A stretch of 12,799 nt of DNA, from positions 1 to 12,799 of the forward strand of contig JBBIGQ010000028.1 in assembly GCA_037447455.1 (NCBI GenBank). Direction: 5' to 3'. The position numbers and the translations under genes were made by a program. The first letter of the stretch is position 1, and every line of letters begins with the position of its first letter. Positions 6,215 through 12,799 of this stretch are shown here, one piece after another. The stretch comes from BPGX01 sp037447455. Its GTDB lineage: Bacteria > Bacteroidota > Bacteroidia > B-17B0 > Aurantibacillaceae. The notes beneath the pieces were generated by a model. That model was not told the origin of the DNA. It ran no database searches and saw nothing but the letters and a program-made list of their open reading frames with translations.

Positions 6215-6327
6215 GCAGCCAACGGTTGAGGCTAAAAGCTGGTGGGCATTTCGGAGCACTTCACTGTCAAAATACGATGAAGTTTATTAGATACTCTCCC
6301 CTTCAAAATAACACTTACCGCCTGCTT
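6215..6327. repeat. Cassette-boundary palindrome 3 (divergent)
   Basis: Left arm GCAGCCAACGGTTGAGGC, then a CATTTCGGAGCACTTCACTG block, right arm ending ACTTACCGCCTGC. The pattern (CCAACG at one end, a TTTCGGAGCA middle, a GGCGGTAAG reverse complement at the other) matches palindromes 1 and 2, but arm pairing is poorer. It lies five bases after the stop of the methyltransferase at 6332. Confidence 0.6.
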
Positions 6328-6331
6328 GATT

Positions 6332-7189
6332 TTAGCCTTTATTTTGTCTTTGTGCTTCTTGTTCGGAAAATAAATTTAATTCTTTTGGTAAAGTTTGTCC
6401 GTTTTTTTGTTGTATAAAGCCAAGCCTAAATTCATCTTTTATCTTTCCATTATTATTAAGTCGGTCAATTATCATTTTGTAATAGTCTGGATGCAATTCA
6501 CAGCTTATGTAGTTTCTTTTTAAGTTTTTGCATGTAAATAATTCACTACCACTACCACCAAATAAAATAAATATGTCATCTCCTTCTTGTGTGCATGATT
6601 TAATAAGCATTTCAACCAATTTTAATGGTATTTGACATGAATGAAATGTTTTGTCTTTACTTACATTTTTTACTAAATCAAAATAAAACCAACTATATGG
6701 CATACGTCCCAAATGACCTGCTGCAATACGTCCTTGTATTCTTTTATCTGTAGGGTTTTGATAAGGTACAGCTACATTGTTTTTGTAAAATTTATTGTCT
6801 TTACTTTTTGTTGCGTGTAAAATGCTTCTGTGTGCTGTTGTAAAACGTCTTGGGCTATGACCTACATTCGTATTGTATATCCAAACATAATCTTGCACAT
6901 CATAAGCATTATCGTCTAAAAACTTAACTCTCAAGTGAGCGTTTTGTTTCGGATAATTCATCATAAATAAACTCCCTGTTGGTTTTAAAACTCTCAAACT
7001 TTCTTTTGTGAGTTCAATATACCAATCAATATAATCGCTCCATTTTTGAGTATAATTTTTCCCTGCATAATTAATTCCAACATTATAATCGGGGTCGCCA
7101 TAAACCATATCCAATGAATTGTCAGGAATACGTTTTAATACAGTTATAACATCTTCATTAAAAACTTTATTTCTATACTCTTCAATCAT
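6332..7189 (-). CDS. DNA methyltransferase (beta-type order), second restriction-modification pair
   Basis: A 285-residue amino-methyltransferase with catalytic motif IV first (YGDPDYNVG, 30-38) and the SAM-binding region late (FILFGGSGSE, about 207-216, then NYISCELHPDYY). Both motifs deviate: motif IV has DPDY for DPPY, and motif I has Ile-Leu where the Asp-Pro of DPFxGSG is expected, though the Gly-rich loop is kept. Since CELHP, LKPTGSLFMMNYP and the overall length are all normal, this may be a family variant rather than a dead enzyme. The start ATG at 7189 overlaps the end of the nuclease gene by eight bases, so translation is coupled, here with the nuclease first. Target base and site cannot be inferred. 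If active, this gene would still protect the genome although its nuclease partner is frameshifted. Confidence 0.8.
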   Translation of the reverse strand: MIEEYRNKVFNEDVITVLKRIPDNSLDMVYGDPDYNVGINYAGKNYTQKWSDYIDWYIELTKESLRVLKPTGSLFMMNYPKQNAHLRVKFLDDNAYDVQDYVWIYNTNVGHSPRRFTTAHRSILHATKSKDNKFYKNNVAVPYQNPTDKRIQGRIAAGHLGRMPYSWFYFDLVKNVSKDKTFHSCQIPLKLVEMLIKSCTQEGDDIFILFGGSGSELFTCKNLKRNYISCELHPDYYKMIIDRLNNNGKIKDEFRLGFIQQKNGQTLPKELNLFSEQEAQRQNKG

Positions 7190-8007
7190 ACGAGTAATTA
7201 TTTTGGATTAATTTATAAGAAGCTGATTTTACAAATTTTATTGATGTAATATCAAGAGGTTTTGAGAAAGTATATGCCCATAATTTTAAAACATCTCCTG
7301 TTTTAGATTTTTCTCTAACTACATAAACTCCATATATCTCTTTAATCTTTCCTTTTAGTGTATCTTGAAGATTTGCATTATAGTAATACAAAAATGTATG
7401 ATACAATTGATATACAGAAAAGCTATCAGGTTTCCCATTTTTAGCTTCAAAAACACCAATAATCCCTTTAAATTCTATGGTTAAATCAACTTCTATTTGA
7501 ATATTGGTCAATTCAAGTTTTGTTCCCTTTCCGAAAGAATACTTAAAAGAGGTTTTTATTCTGTGAGGAAAGTATGTCTTTGGTCTTTTTAATATGTCAA
7601 TGTCTTCAAATTCAGTATCTTTTCCATAAAGAAAATGATGTAAAATGCGTTGATTATTTGCAACCGATAATATGTTGCTTTCACTTGAATTAAACTGATT
7701 TAGTAAACTTTTTTTATAATTCCATTTTATTGATTTTTGTATAGGTTCAAAATCGTGATATACTTTTTCAATACCCTTAACAAATTTATGTTTGCCACTT
7801 CCGATGTGAATAATCGCTAAGACATTTTTTATCAACATTGCAGGTAATTTTACTTTCTTTGCTGTCAAGTTTAGTAACATCAAAAGGGTTTCCAAACCCT
7901 ACTTTCTTACATACATCTTTCACAATGTCATTATGAAAAGTATAGTCATTCTTGTGTTTACAAATTTTATATAGTTCTTCAATTACTTGTTCTTTTTTGC
8001 TTGCCAT
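7182..8007 (-). pseudogene. Type II restriction endonuclease of the second pair, frameshifted
   Basis: The gene is split over two frames. The first (ATG at 8007) reads MASKKEQVIEELYKICKHKN, then DIVKDVCKKVGFGNPFDVTK and LDSKESK before drifting into ITCNVDKK and a stop at 7786. The second frame continues with the sensible LPAMLIKNVLAIIHIGSGKH, then KFVKGIEKVYHDFE, to 7182. Skipping one base of the AAAA run at 7848-7851 joins them into a protein of about 274 residues. The C-terminal half has a PD-(D/E)XK nuclease core: IEVDLTI followed by GIIGVFEAKNGKP, giving D137, E150 and K152 counted in the second frame. The catalytic residues are intact, so the break is recent, a sequencing error, or a recoding site. 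An internal ATG at 7895 could yield a truncated product. Upstream lies a promoter; downstream is the overlapping methyltransferase. Confidence 0.75.
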
Positions 8008-8028
8008 TTCATTTTATTTTTTAAAATA

Positions 8029-8036
8029 CAAAATTA
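8029..8036 (-). promoter_or_regulatory. Putative -7 element for the second restriction-modification pair
   Basis: TAATTTTG on the minus strand, 21 bases before the ATG at 8007, matches TAnnTTTG. No TTTG lies at the expected -33 distance (a TTTG occurs only 12 bases upstream), so the assignment is tentative. Confidence 0.4.
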
Positions 8037-8080
8037 GTAATTTTTATTCAAATTCATTGTTCGTCTTTTTCGAGCATAAG

Positions 8081-8178
8081 GCATAACGGTTTGGGTATTG
8101 CCGAAGGCTGGGATTTTTAGCACAAAAGTTCAATCGAAGCCGTTCAGCCGCCATAACGCCAAACCGCTATTATAGGCA
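8081..8178. repeat. Cassette-boundary palindrome 4
   Basis: The outer arms GCATAACGGTTTGGG (8081-8095) and CCAAACCGCTATTATAGGC (8159-8177) are near reverse complements, and the interior has a second pairing level (TTGCCGAAGGCTGGGA against AGCCGTTCAGCCGCC). It ends four bases after the stop of the gene at 8183. Its sequence differs from palindromes 1-3 but size, position and TAACG-type ends are the same. Confidence 0.75.
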
Positions 8179-8182
8179 GTTT

Positions 8183-8959
8183 TTATTTCGGTTCTGTGAA
8201 TACATAAAGTAACATATGTGTCTTCTTTTTTGAGTTTAGTTCGTCCGGTCCAGTGTAGATGTAGTTAATTTTTAAGTCTGAATGCTTGTTTTCAAAGTCT
8301 TTAAGAGTGTTTTCCATTGTGATTTTGTCGCCCAAAAAAGGAATATCAAACTTATAAACGCCTTCAACTACTTCTTCGCCTTGAACGGGTTGGGTTTTGT
8401 TAGCAAAAGTTTCTTTTGAAAAGCTGAAAAGTGAAACTGTAGTAATCACTGTAAATAATGTTCCAACTAACATACCCACTTTAATGTCTTTGGACATTGA
8501 AAATTTAATTACTCTTTCATCGGTCAGCGAATTGTATTTATAAATCACCCAAGATATTACAAGGATTATCCAGAATATGGTGTGTTCGAGCAAGGTAAAT
8601 CTGTCGCCAAAAATTTGGTCGCCAATTGAAAACAAGCTAAATGTAAGAATAGAAAAACCAATTCCACGATAAAACCATTGCTCTGCAATTTTGTCTTTCG
8701 TTTTGTATAAGTTGAATAATGAAAATGCAAAGCAAACAAATGCAACAATTTCTAAAAATGAAATCCCTGCCAATGCTATTGTAGCAAAAATTGGGTCGGT
8801 CAGTCCCAATGAAGCAAAGAATTTTATAAATAGCGTATAAAAGTCTGCACCAACCCATAAAGGATAAACGTCTGGAACGATTTTGTCAATTACGGTAGTT
8901 GCTGAAAACAACGTCCAGTGAATAAGGATTAAGTATTGAATTAATTTTTTCTCTTTCAT
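8183..8959 (-). CDS. Polytopic membrane protein, paralogue of its neighbour
   Basis: A 258-residue protein with five likely membrane helices at about 5-25, 58-84, 93-112, 125-142 and 163-183, followed by a soluble C-terminal domain of some 70 residues that should face the periplasm. I do not recognise the family; the helix arrangement recalls DoxX-like quinone or redox-associated membrane proteins, which is only a guess. It shares with the gene upstream the blocks LIHWTLF/LIYWALF, SLGLTDPIFATIAL, GDQIFGDRFTLLEH..FW and INYIYTGP. The ATG overlaps the upstream stop by four bases, so the two are translated together and may form a heteromer. No active-site motif is apparent. The stop is followed directly by palindrome 4, marking the end of the unit. 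Confidence 0.75.
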   Translation of the reverse strand: MKEKKLIQYLILIHWTLFSATTVIDKIVPDVYPLWVGADFYTLFIKFFASLGLTDPIFATIALAGISFLEIVAFVCFAFSLFNLYKTKDKIAEQWFYRGIGFSILTFSLFSIGDQIFGDRFTLLEHTIFWIILVISWVIYKYNSLTDERVIKFSMSKDIKVGMLVGTLFTVITTVSLFSFSKETFANKTQPVQGEEVVEGVYKFDIPFLGDKITMENTLKDFENKHSDLKINYIYTGPDELNSKKKTHMLLYVFTEPK

Positions 8960-9765
8960 TTTTTCTCTGTTTGAATGTAAATAATTAGTCCGTCAGATTC
9001 GCCTAATCGCAATTGTGCTGGTGCTGTGTATATGTAGGTGATTTTCTCTGTTGGGTTGTCTGTTTTGAATTTTGCAATTGAGTTTTCAAATGCTTTGCTA
9101 CCTGCAAGAAATGGAAATTTAATTTTGTATTTGTTGTCAGCGATTTTTTCTGCACTCACGGCTTGGGTTCTTTCCACAAACGAAGTATGATTGTGCCAAA
9201 AAATTGAGAATGTTGTTACAGCAGTAATCGCTAATACAACAATGCTTGAAACTATAAATTGCTTTCTGCCAATTGAGAAATTGTCAAAAAGTTGGATTTT
9301 GTCCACACGAATAAAAATAATCCAAGACAACAAACCAATAAACCAAAACAGTCCGTGTTCTAAAAGTTCAAAATGGTCGCCAAACACTTGGTCGCCAACA
9401 GAAAAGTAGGTATAAGTGATGAGCGTTAAAGCAATGCCAATAAAAAACCAAGAACGGGTAGCGTCCAAATTCTTTTTTGCAAAATGATATAACGCACCAG
9501 CAAAAAATACAAACGCAAATGTTTCTAAACCTGCTGTAATGACTAAGGCAATATTTGCAATGATAGGCTCTCCAAGTCCGAGTGAGTCAAAAAAACGTTC
9601 AATTTGTGCAAACCTGTCTTTACCGACAAAGAGAAAATGTGCACCGCCAATTACTTTGTCAACAATGTTGAGTAACCAAAATAATGCCCAGTAAATAAGT
9701 ATGAAATACCTAATGAGGTCTTTCCCAATTATTCTGTTTGTAAAGTCTGAATTTTTATTTTCCAT
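8956..9765 (-). CDS. Polytopic membrane protein, first of a tandem paralogous pair
   Basis: A 269-residue protein with a short charged N-terminus, likely membrane helices at about 19-38, 73-98, 105-124, 131-150 and 168-190, and a C-terminal soluble domain of about 75 residues predicted outside the cytoplasm. The loop between helices 3 and 4 carries GDQVFGDHFELLEHGLFW, whose Asp, Gln, Glu and His residues are almost all kept in the downstream paralogue and are the best candidates for a functional site. The C-terminal domain ends ITYIYTAPAQLRLGESDG, again matching its neighbour (INYIYTGPDEL). The tandem arrangement with a four-base overlap suggests gene duplication followed by divergence into a two-subunit complex. 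A role in defence is possible from the company it keeps but is not shown by the sequence. Confidence 0.75.
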   Translation of the reverse strand: MENKNSDFTNRIIGKDLIRYFILIYWALFWLLNIVDKVIGGAHFLFVGKDRFAQIERFFDSLGLGEPIIANIALVITAGLETFAFVFFAGALYHFAKKNLDATRSWFFIGIALTLITYTYFSVGDQVFGDHFELLEHGLFWFIGLLSWIIFIRVDKIQLFDNFSIGRKQFIVSSIVVLAITAVTTFSIFWHNHTSFVERTQAVSAEKIADNKYKIKFPFLAGSKAFENSIAKFKTDNPTEKITYIYTAPAQLRLGESDGLIIYIQTEKK

Positions 9766-9822
9766 TTCTTAAAATATTTCTTTTTTTGTCAGTTAATAAT
9801 AACGGGCGTTGTCTTGGTAAAA

Positions 9823-9888
9823 TTGCCTATAACGTTTTGCGGATAACCGAAGTTTTCCCGAAGTGAAAATTTGGGTGAGGCGCTGCAA
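9823..9888. repeat. Outer part of boundary repeat 5
   Basis: CTATAACGTTTTGCGG begins here and has the TAACG end typical of the other boundary repeats. GAAGTTTTCCCGAAG (9849-9863) is rich in short self-complementary stretches. A matching CGTTATAG end is not found on the other side, so the palindrome is incomplete. The stretch 9766-10029 holds no gene; it consists of this segment and the long direct repeat beside it. Confidence 0.45.
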
Positions 9889-10031
9889 GAGCCGATAGGC
9901 GAGAGTGCAACGTGGCAAGGAAGCCGAAGGCTTCCGCAGAGTTCGAAAACCTGCCGTAAATTCTGTTGTTGCCGTAGTTTTTTCTTATTTTCTATCATTC
10001 ATTCAATTTTCTCCGTAAGGGCGGGGGCTTT
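9889..10031. repeat. Long direct repeat, copy A (cassette boundary 5)
   Basis: The first 89 bases (9889-9977) match 12583-12671 with three substitutions, and the following 50 bases match with small insertions. It contains the perfect hairpin GGAAGCC-GAA-GGCTTCC. It directly abuts the stop codon of the nuclease gene ending at 10030. With copy B it brackets the third restriction-modification pair. Confidence 0.9.
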
Positions 10032-11187
10032 AATAACTTATCTCTTGAAATTTAAGATTATCTCCGTCTAATTCATATTCAATATATTTTATAGGCATAC
10101 ACCGATTATTCTCTTTGTTAAATTGTTTAAAACTTTCTGTAATTCTTTTGTAATTTTCTGATGTTTTGTTAGTTATTTTTTTAGAAATTAAAACTGGTTG
10201 GATGTCGCTTATTCTATTGGGAATATAATATTGTTCTAACCAGTCAACATACCTTTGAATTTGGATAATATTGTCTGTGTTTGCTTCAACAGATTTTAGT
10301 TCAATAGGTAAAACAATTTTTATATCCCCTTTAATCAAAGAGAGCAATACATCAATTCGTTGCATACTTACGCCACAAGAGACTTCATTACCTAACCATT
10401 CAAAACTTAAACCATTAAGCAAACTTTTATCCAAACTTTTGTTAGTTCCTCTACCTATATTTTGGACAACATACGCCTGTAAATGAGTTTCAAATGCTTT
10501 ATTATCCCTGTATTTTTTAATCAATCTTGGAAGAATGTTTATTACTTCTTTTCTTCCTGTGTAGTTGTGTAGAATGTTATCCTGTTTTATCTCTTGGGTC
10601 TGAACATCAAAAGTTAATTTCTGTCCTATGAGTGTTTGACGATTATTCTTATCTCTCAACAATTTAAAGAGTCTTTCACTTTCATATATCGTAATCATGG
10701 TATTGCCACGATTACCCTTTAGTTTTCTGTAAATTAGGCTCCAAAGCATTTGATTAGGTGATTGAATATACTTTATTTCGTCTAATGCTTCCCATTCAGT
10801 TACGCCTTTTGCGTAAATCTCAAAAGGTTCAAGTAATGTCCTGAATGTTAATGATTTTATTAGTTCTTGTTTTAAGAATTGGCTGGGGTTATTATTGTCC
10901 AAAAAAGATAAATCTTCTTTGGCTTTAAAAATTCCATAGAATTTACCTTCCCAAACTTTTTCAGAGTAATTTTGTTGTAAATAAAAAATAACAAAATCAC
11001 CCTTTCTGATTCTTTGAGAGTCAGCAATCATTCCGACCAAATTATTTTCAGATGCATGATTCAAAGTTGTGTTTGCATTGTTATTAAAATCGATAACGTT
11101 ATCCTTCGCACCTGTTCCTGCAAAAAGATATTCTAAATGATACTTGAATGTAGTCGTATCTACAATAAAAACATGTGTTGTTGTCAT
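10030..11187 (-). CDS. Restriction endonuclease with EVE/PUA-like N-terminus and PD-(D/E)XK domain
   Basis: A 385-residue protein overlapping the upstream methyltransferase by four bases (ATGA). Residues 1-130 (HVFIVDTTTFKYHLEYLFAG, then GMIADSQRIRKGDFVIFYL, FYGIFKAKEDLSFL and LLEPFEIYAKGV) have the pattern of EVE/PUA-like domains, which read modified or specific bases. Residues 215-320 hold a nuclease of the PD-(D/E)XK fold: E233 in AFETHLQAYVVQNI, then EWLGNEVSCGVSMQRIDVLL with D279, then PIELKS with E296 and K298, then QIQRYVDWL with Q311. This resembles the NucS/RecB-type core. All catalytic residues are present, so the enzyme looks active. It could be an ordinary type II enzyme or one whose cutting depends on the modification state of the site. 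Its stop codon lies at the edge of direct repeat A. Confidence 0.75.
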   Translation of the reverse strand: MTTTHVFIVDTTTFKYHLEYLFAGTGAKDNVIDFNNNANTTLNHASENNLVGMIADSQRIRKGDFVIFYLQQNYSEKVWEGKFYGIFKAKEDLSFLDNNNPSQFLKQELIKSLTFRTLLEPFEIYAKGVTEWEALDEIKYIQSPNQMLWSLIYRKLKGNRGNTMITIYESERLFKLLRDKNNRQTLIGQKLTFDVQTQEIKQDNILHNYTGRKEVINILPRLIKKYRDNKAFETHLQAYVVQNIGRGTNKSLDKSLLNGLSFEWLGNEVSCGVSMQRIDVLLSLIKGDIKIVLPIELKSVEANTDNIIQIQRYVDWLEQYYIPNRISDIQPVLISKKITNKTSENYKRITESFKQFNKENNRCMPIKYIEYELDGDNLKFQEISY

Positions 11188-12341
11188 TTTTTCACCTTCT
11201 TAAATAAAAATATATATTCGTGTTTGAAAATGTAAAATCCACCGACTAAAGCCCTGTATCTCCATAATTCTTTTTGATTCATTTTTCCCTTTGTCCCATC
11301 AAAATTCTTAATAATTGTAGATTTTAGGATATACCCTCTTTTCAAAACTTCGTTCATTGTATAAAATGCCAACGGAATCCACTCTCCTTGCGAATATTTA
11401 TCTCCAATTACAACAGCAAAATATCTTCCCTTATCTAAAATATCGTAAGTGTTATCCACAACTTTACCAAATAAATTCAAAAAATCTTCAACACTTTTAG
11501 CATTCGATAAATCTTTATCATTCTTACTAAACTTTATAATATCCCAATATGGAGGGTGCATTATTAGAAATTGAACAGATTTAATACCTCTTTCTTCTAA
11601 TTCTTGTTTAAAATTCAATTCTGTACTATCAGCAGTAATAATCTCGGTTTTAACATTAAATTTGTTTTCTTCGGCAGATATGTTGTTATGTGCAATTTCT
11701 ACCACTTCTGGTAATAATTCAACACCAATTCCATTTCTACCCAATCTTTTACACTCAATAAGCGTTGTTCCACTCCCTAAAAAAGCATCTAAAACCCACT
11801 CACCTTGTTTGGTATATCTTCGCAAGAATTGATTTGGGATTTGTGGAATGAAATTTCCCCAGTAACCAGCATTATGAGCACCTGATTTATCTCTTTTATC
11901 TAAAATCCACAAACTTTCTGTCAGAATATCCTGATATTCTTTCCAACGATTAAGATTTAAGTCATTTATCTTGCTTGTTTTAATTTCAGTTAAACTTTTT
12001 ATTAGCCGCGTGATATAATATTTTGCTCTTTCAATAGTTTGTGATTCTGTTATTTGGTTTAATTCTTCTAAAAGTATGTCTTTATTTACTTTTGCAGTGT
12101 CACCATTAGAAGAAATATTTAATAAACCAAAATTGTCTTTTCTTGGATTTTTGATAACTTCAATTATTTTCTGTATTTCAATTTTTATTTTATTATTTTC
12201 ATTAAGTTGTTCAATTTTAGTTAGAACTTCTAAAAACATATCTTGATTAATTATAGATTCTGTCCTCCAATTAGTTTTTTTATCAGAATTACTATCAAAA
12301 TCAAATAAAATTATATTATTGTCTTTCATATTAACCGCCAT
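11184..12341 (-). CDS. DNA methyltransferase (motif I before IV), third restriction-modification pair
   Basis: An amino-methyltransferase of about 385 residues in which the SAM-binding motif precedes the catalytic one: WVLDAFLGSGTTLIECKRLG (motif I, Gly-rich loop about 188-193) and then MHPPYWD (about 261-267), an HPPYW variant of the (S/T/D)PPY motif most often seen in N4-cytosine enzymes. The preceding NAGYWGNFIPQIPNQFLRRY resembles the helix that leads into motif I in this group. The N-terminal 120 residues are Asn- and Lys-rich and helical and may bind target or partner. The ATG at 12341 is chosen; TTG at 12356 and ATG at 12329 (with GGCGG just upstream) are alternatives. It is the first gene of a two-gene operon with the EVE-like nuclease and presumably protects the same site. 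Confidence 0.85.
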   Translation of the reverse strand: MAVNMKDNNIILFDFDSNSDKKTNWRTESIINQDMFLEVLTKIEQLNENNKIKIEIQKIIEVIKNPRKDNFGLLNISSNGDTAKVNKDILLEELNQITESQTIERAKYYITRLIKSLTEIKTSKINDLNLNRWKEYQDILTESLWILDKRDKSGAHNAGYWGNFIPQIPNQFLRRYTKQGEWVLDAFLGSGTTLIECKRLGRNGIGVELLPEVVEIAHNNISAEENKFNVKTEIITADSTELNFKQELEERGIKSVQFLIMHPPYWDIIKFSKNDKDLSNAKSVEDFLNLFGKVVDNTYDILDKGRYFAVVIGDKYSQGEWIPLAFYTMNEVLKRGYILKSTIIKNFDGTKGKMNQKELWRYRALVGGFYIFKHEYIFLFKKVKK

Positions 12342-12409
12342 AACATAAAGCAACAATTATTATCATTATAAATCTTCTTGTTTTTAAGTCCATAAAAAAC
12401 TCTCGCCCG

Positions 12410-12417
12410 CAAAAATA
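12410..12417 (-). promoter_or_regulatory. Putative -7 element of the third restriction-modification operon
   Basis: TATTTTTG on the minus strand is a perfect TAnnTTTG. No TTTG is found about 20 bases upstream. The predicted leader is about 60-70 bases. The short open frame that overlaps here (12326-12514) shows no protein-like features. Confidence 0.4.
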
Positions 12418-12500
12418 AGAAAAAATTTTGTTTAGCTTTCGTTAGATGAAAGTTGCATAGCAATTTCATTCTCTCTTTTTCCCCTATGAAGTTAAGCGAA

Positions 12501-12667
12501 GGCAACAACATCATGGAATTTACGGTCTCCTTTCCGTGAAAGGCAGGTTTTCAAATTACACATAACGACTGTTATGTGCCCCGAGCCGATAGGCGAGAGT
12601 GAAACGTGGCAAGGAAGCCAAAGGCTTCCGCAGAGTTCGAAAACCTGCCGTAAATTCCGTTGTTGCC
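12501..12667. repeat. Long inverted repeat enclosing a perfect hairpin
   Basis: Left arm blocks GGCAACAAC (12501-12509), GGAATTTACGG (12515-12525) and GGCAGGTTTTC (12542-12552) pair with GAAAACCTGCCGTAAATTCC (12639-12658) and GTTGTTGCC (12659-12667). The left arm has two extra inserts, one carrying ACGG...CCGT. In the centre CACATAAC-GACT-GTTATGTG (12559-12578) is a perfect 8-base stem with a 4-base loop. The gene-free stretch 12357-12679 is made up of the promoter region and this structure. Confidence 0.75.
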
Positions 12668-12724
12668 GTAGTTTTTTTCTTATTTTCTATCATTCAATTT
12701 CTCTCCTGAAAGGGCTGGGGCTTT
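12583..12724. repeat. Long direct repeat, copy B (cassette boundary 6)
   Basis: Near-identical to copy A at 9889-10031; over the first 89 bases three substitutions are seen. The hairpin reads GGAAGCC-AAA-GGCTTCC. Unlike copy A it overlaps the last 15 or so codons of the gene ending at 12680, so part of the repeat is coding here. Confidence 0.9.
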
Positions 12725-12799
12725 TATTTTATTTTCAAAATCATCAAAGTTGTCAAACCAATACCTTCTATAATTTTCCAAAACATCTGCTATCCCTCG
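12680..12799 (-). CDS. C-terminal tail of an unidentified protein (runs off the right edge)
   Basis: The minus strand is open from the window edge to a TAA at 12680-12682, giving 39 residues: RGIADVLENYRRYWFDNFDD, then FENKIKAPALSGEKLNDRK. The first part looks like genuine coding sequence rich in aromatic and charged residues. The last part (APALSGEKLNDRK) comes from the direct repeat; the matching bases in copy A would read APALTEKIE and are not translated there. The family cannot be named from this fragment. Confidence 0.6.
   Translation of the reverse strand, partial: RGIADVLENYRRYWFDNFDDFENKIKAPALSGEKLNDRK

Noticed and set aside
9889..10031. Rho-independent terminators in the boundary repeats
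   Set aside because: The strongest hairpin (GGAAGCC/GGCTTCC) is not followed by a T run in the direction of transcription, so a plain terminator does not explain it, although a role at mRNA 3' ends is possible.
12326..12514. Minus-strand 62-residue frame upstream of the third methyltransferase
   Set aside because: It overlaps the methyltransferase start in another frame, covers the promoter region and has no recognisable features.
2643..12724. Canonical integron attC sites or a CRISPR array
   Set aside because: The ends do not match RYYYAAC/GTTRRRY, no integrase gene is present, and the repeats are too long and irregularly spaced for CRISPR.

Overview
The window looks like an accessory region of a Bacteroidota chromosome. 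The genes are AT-rich and upstream regions carry the Bacteroidota promoter pattern (TTTG, about 20 bases, TAnnTTTG). The left edge holds the N-terminus of an SBBP-type secreted protein typical of that phylum. Almost every real gene lies on the minus strand. This assignment rests on motif recognition only.

Layout. Positions 1-745 hold a partial secreted SBBP-family protein. Positions 980-2370 are insertion-sequence debris: a frameshifted IS1-family transposase on the minus strand joined to a 5'-truncated IS3-family element (IS407-like orfB) on the plus strand. The IS3 element has cut off the 3' end of a RelE/HigB-type toxin gene (about 2385-2555). From there to the right edge runs a one-directional series of short transcription units: a methyltransferase plus small PvuII-like nuclease (2789-4065); an unknown 182-residue protein and a secreted 22-residue-repeat protein (4277-5293); a decayed second IS3 element (about 5460-6180); a frameshifted nuclease plus methyltransferase (6332-8007); two tandem paralogous membrane proteins (8183-9765); a methyltransferase plus EVE-like/PD-(D/E)XK nuclease (10030-12341); and the tail of one more gene (12680-12799).

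The most striking structural feature is that each of these units ends, within about 0-10 bases of its stop codon, in a GC-richer imperfect palindrome of about 100-150 bases (2643-2781, 4171-4273, 6215-6327, 8081-8178, 9889-10031, 12583-12724). The outer arms resemble each other and the middle varies. At least four units carry their own recognisable promoter. Same-strand genes with a structured repeat after each unit is the architecture of an integron cassette array, but the core bases do not match canonical attC and no integrase is in the window. I read it as an attC-like or cassette-like defence array in Bacteroidota.

Functionally the array is dominated by three restriction-modification pairs with tightly coupled genes (4- to 8-base overlaps) plus a toxin remnant. 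Several show decay or unusual catalytic residues: a Leu at the expected catalytic Lys of the PvuII-like nuclease, a frameshift in the second nuclease, and non-canonical DGPY and DPDY motifs in two methyltransferases. These are either family traits or signs that some systems are inactive.
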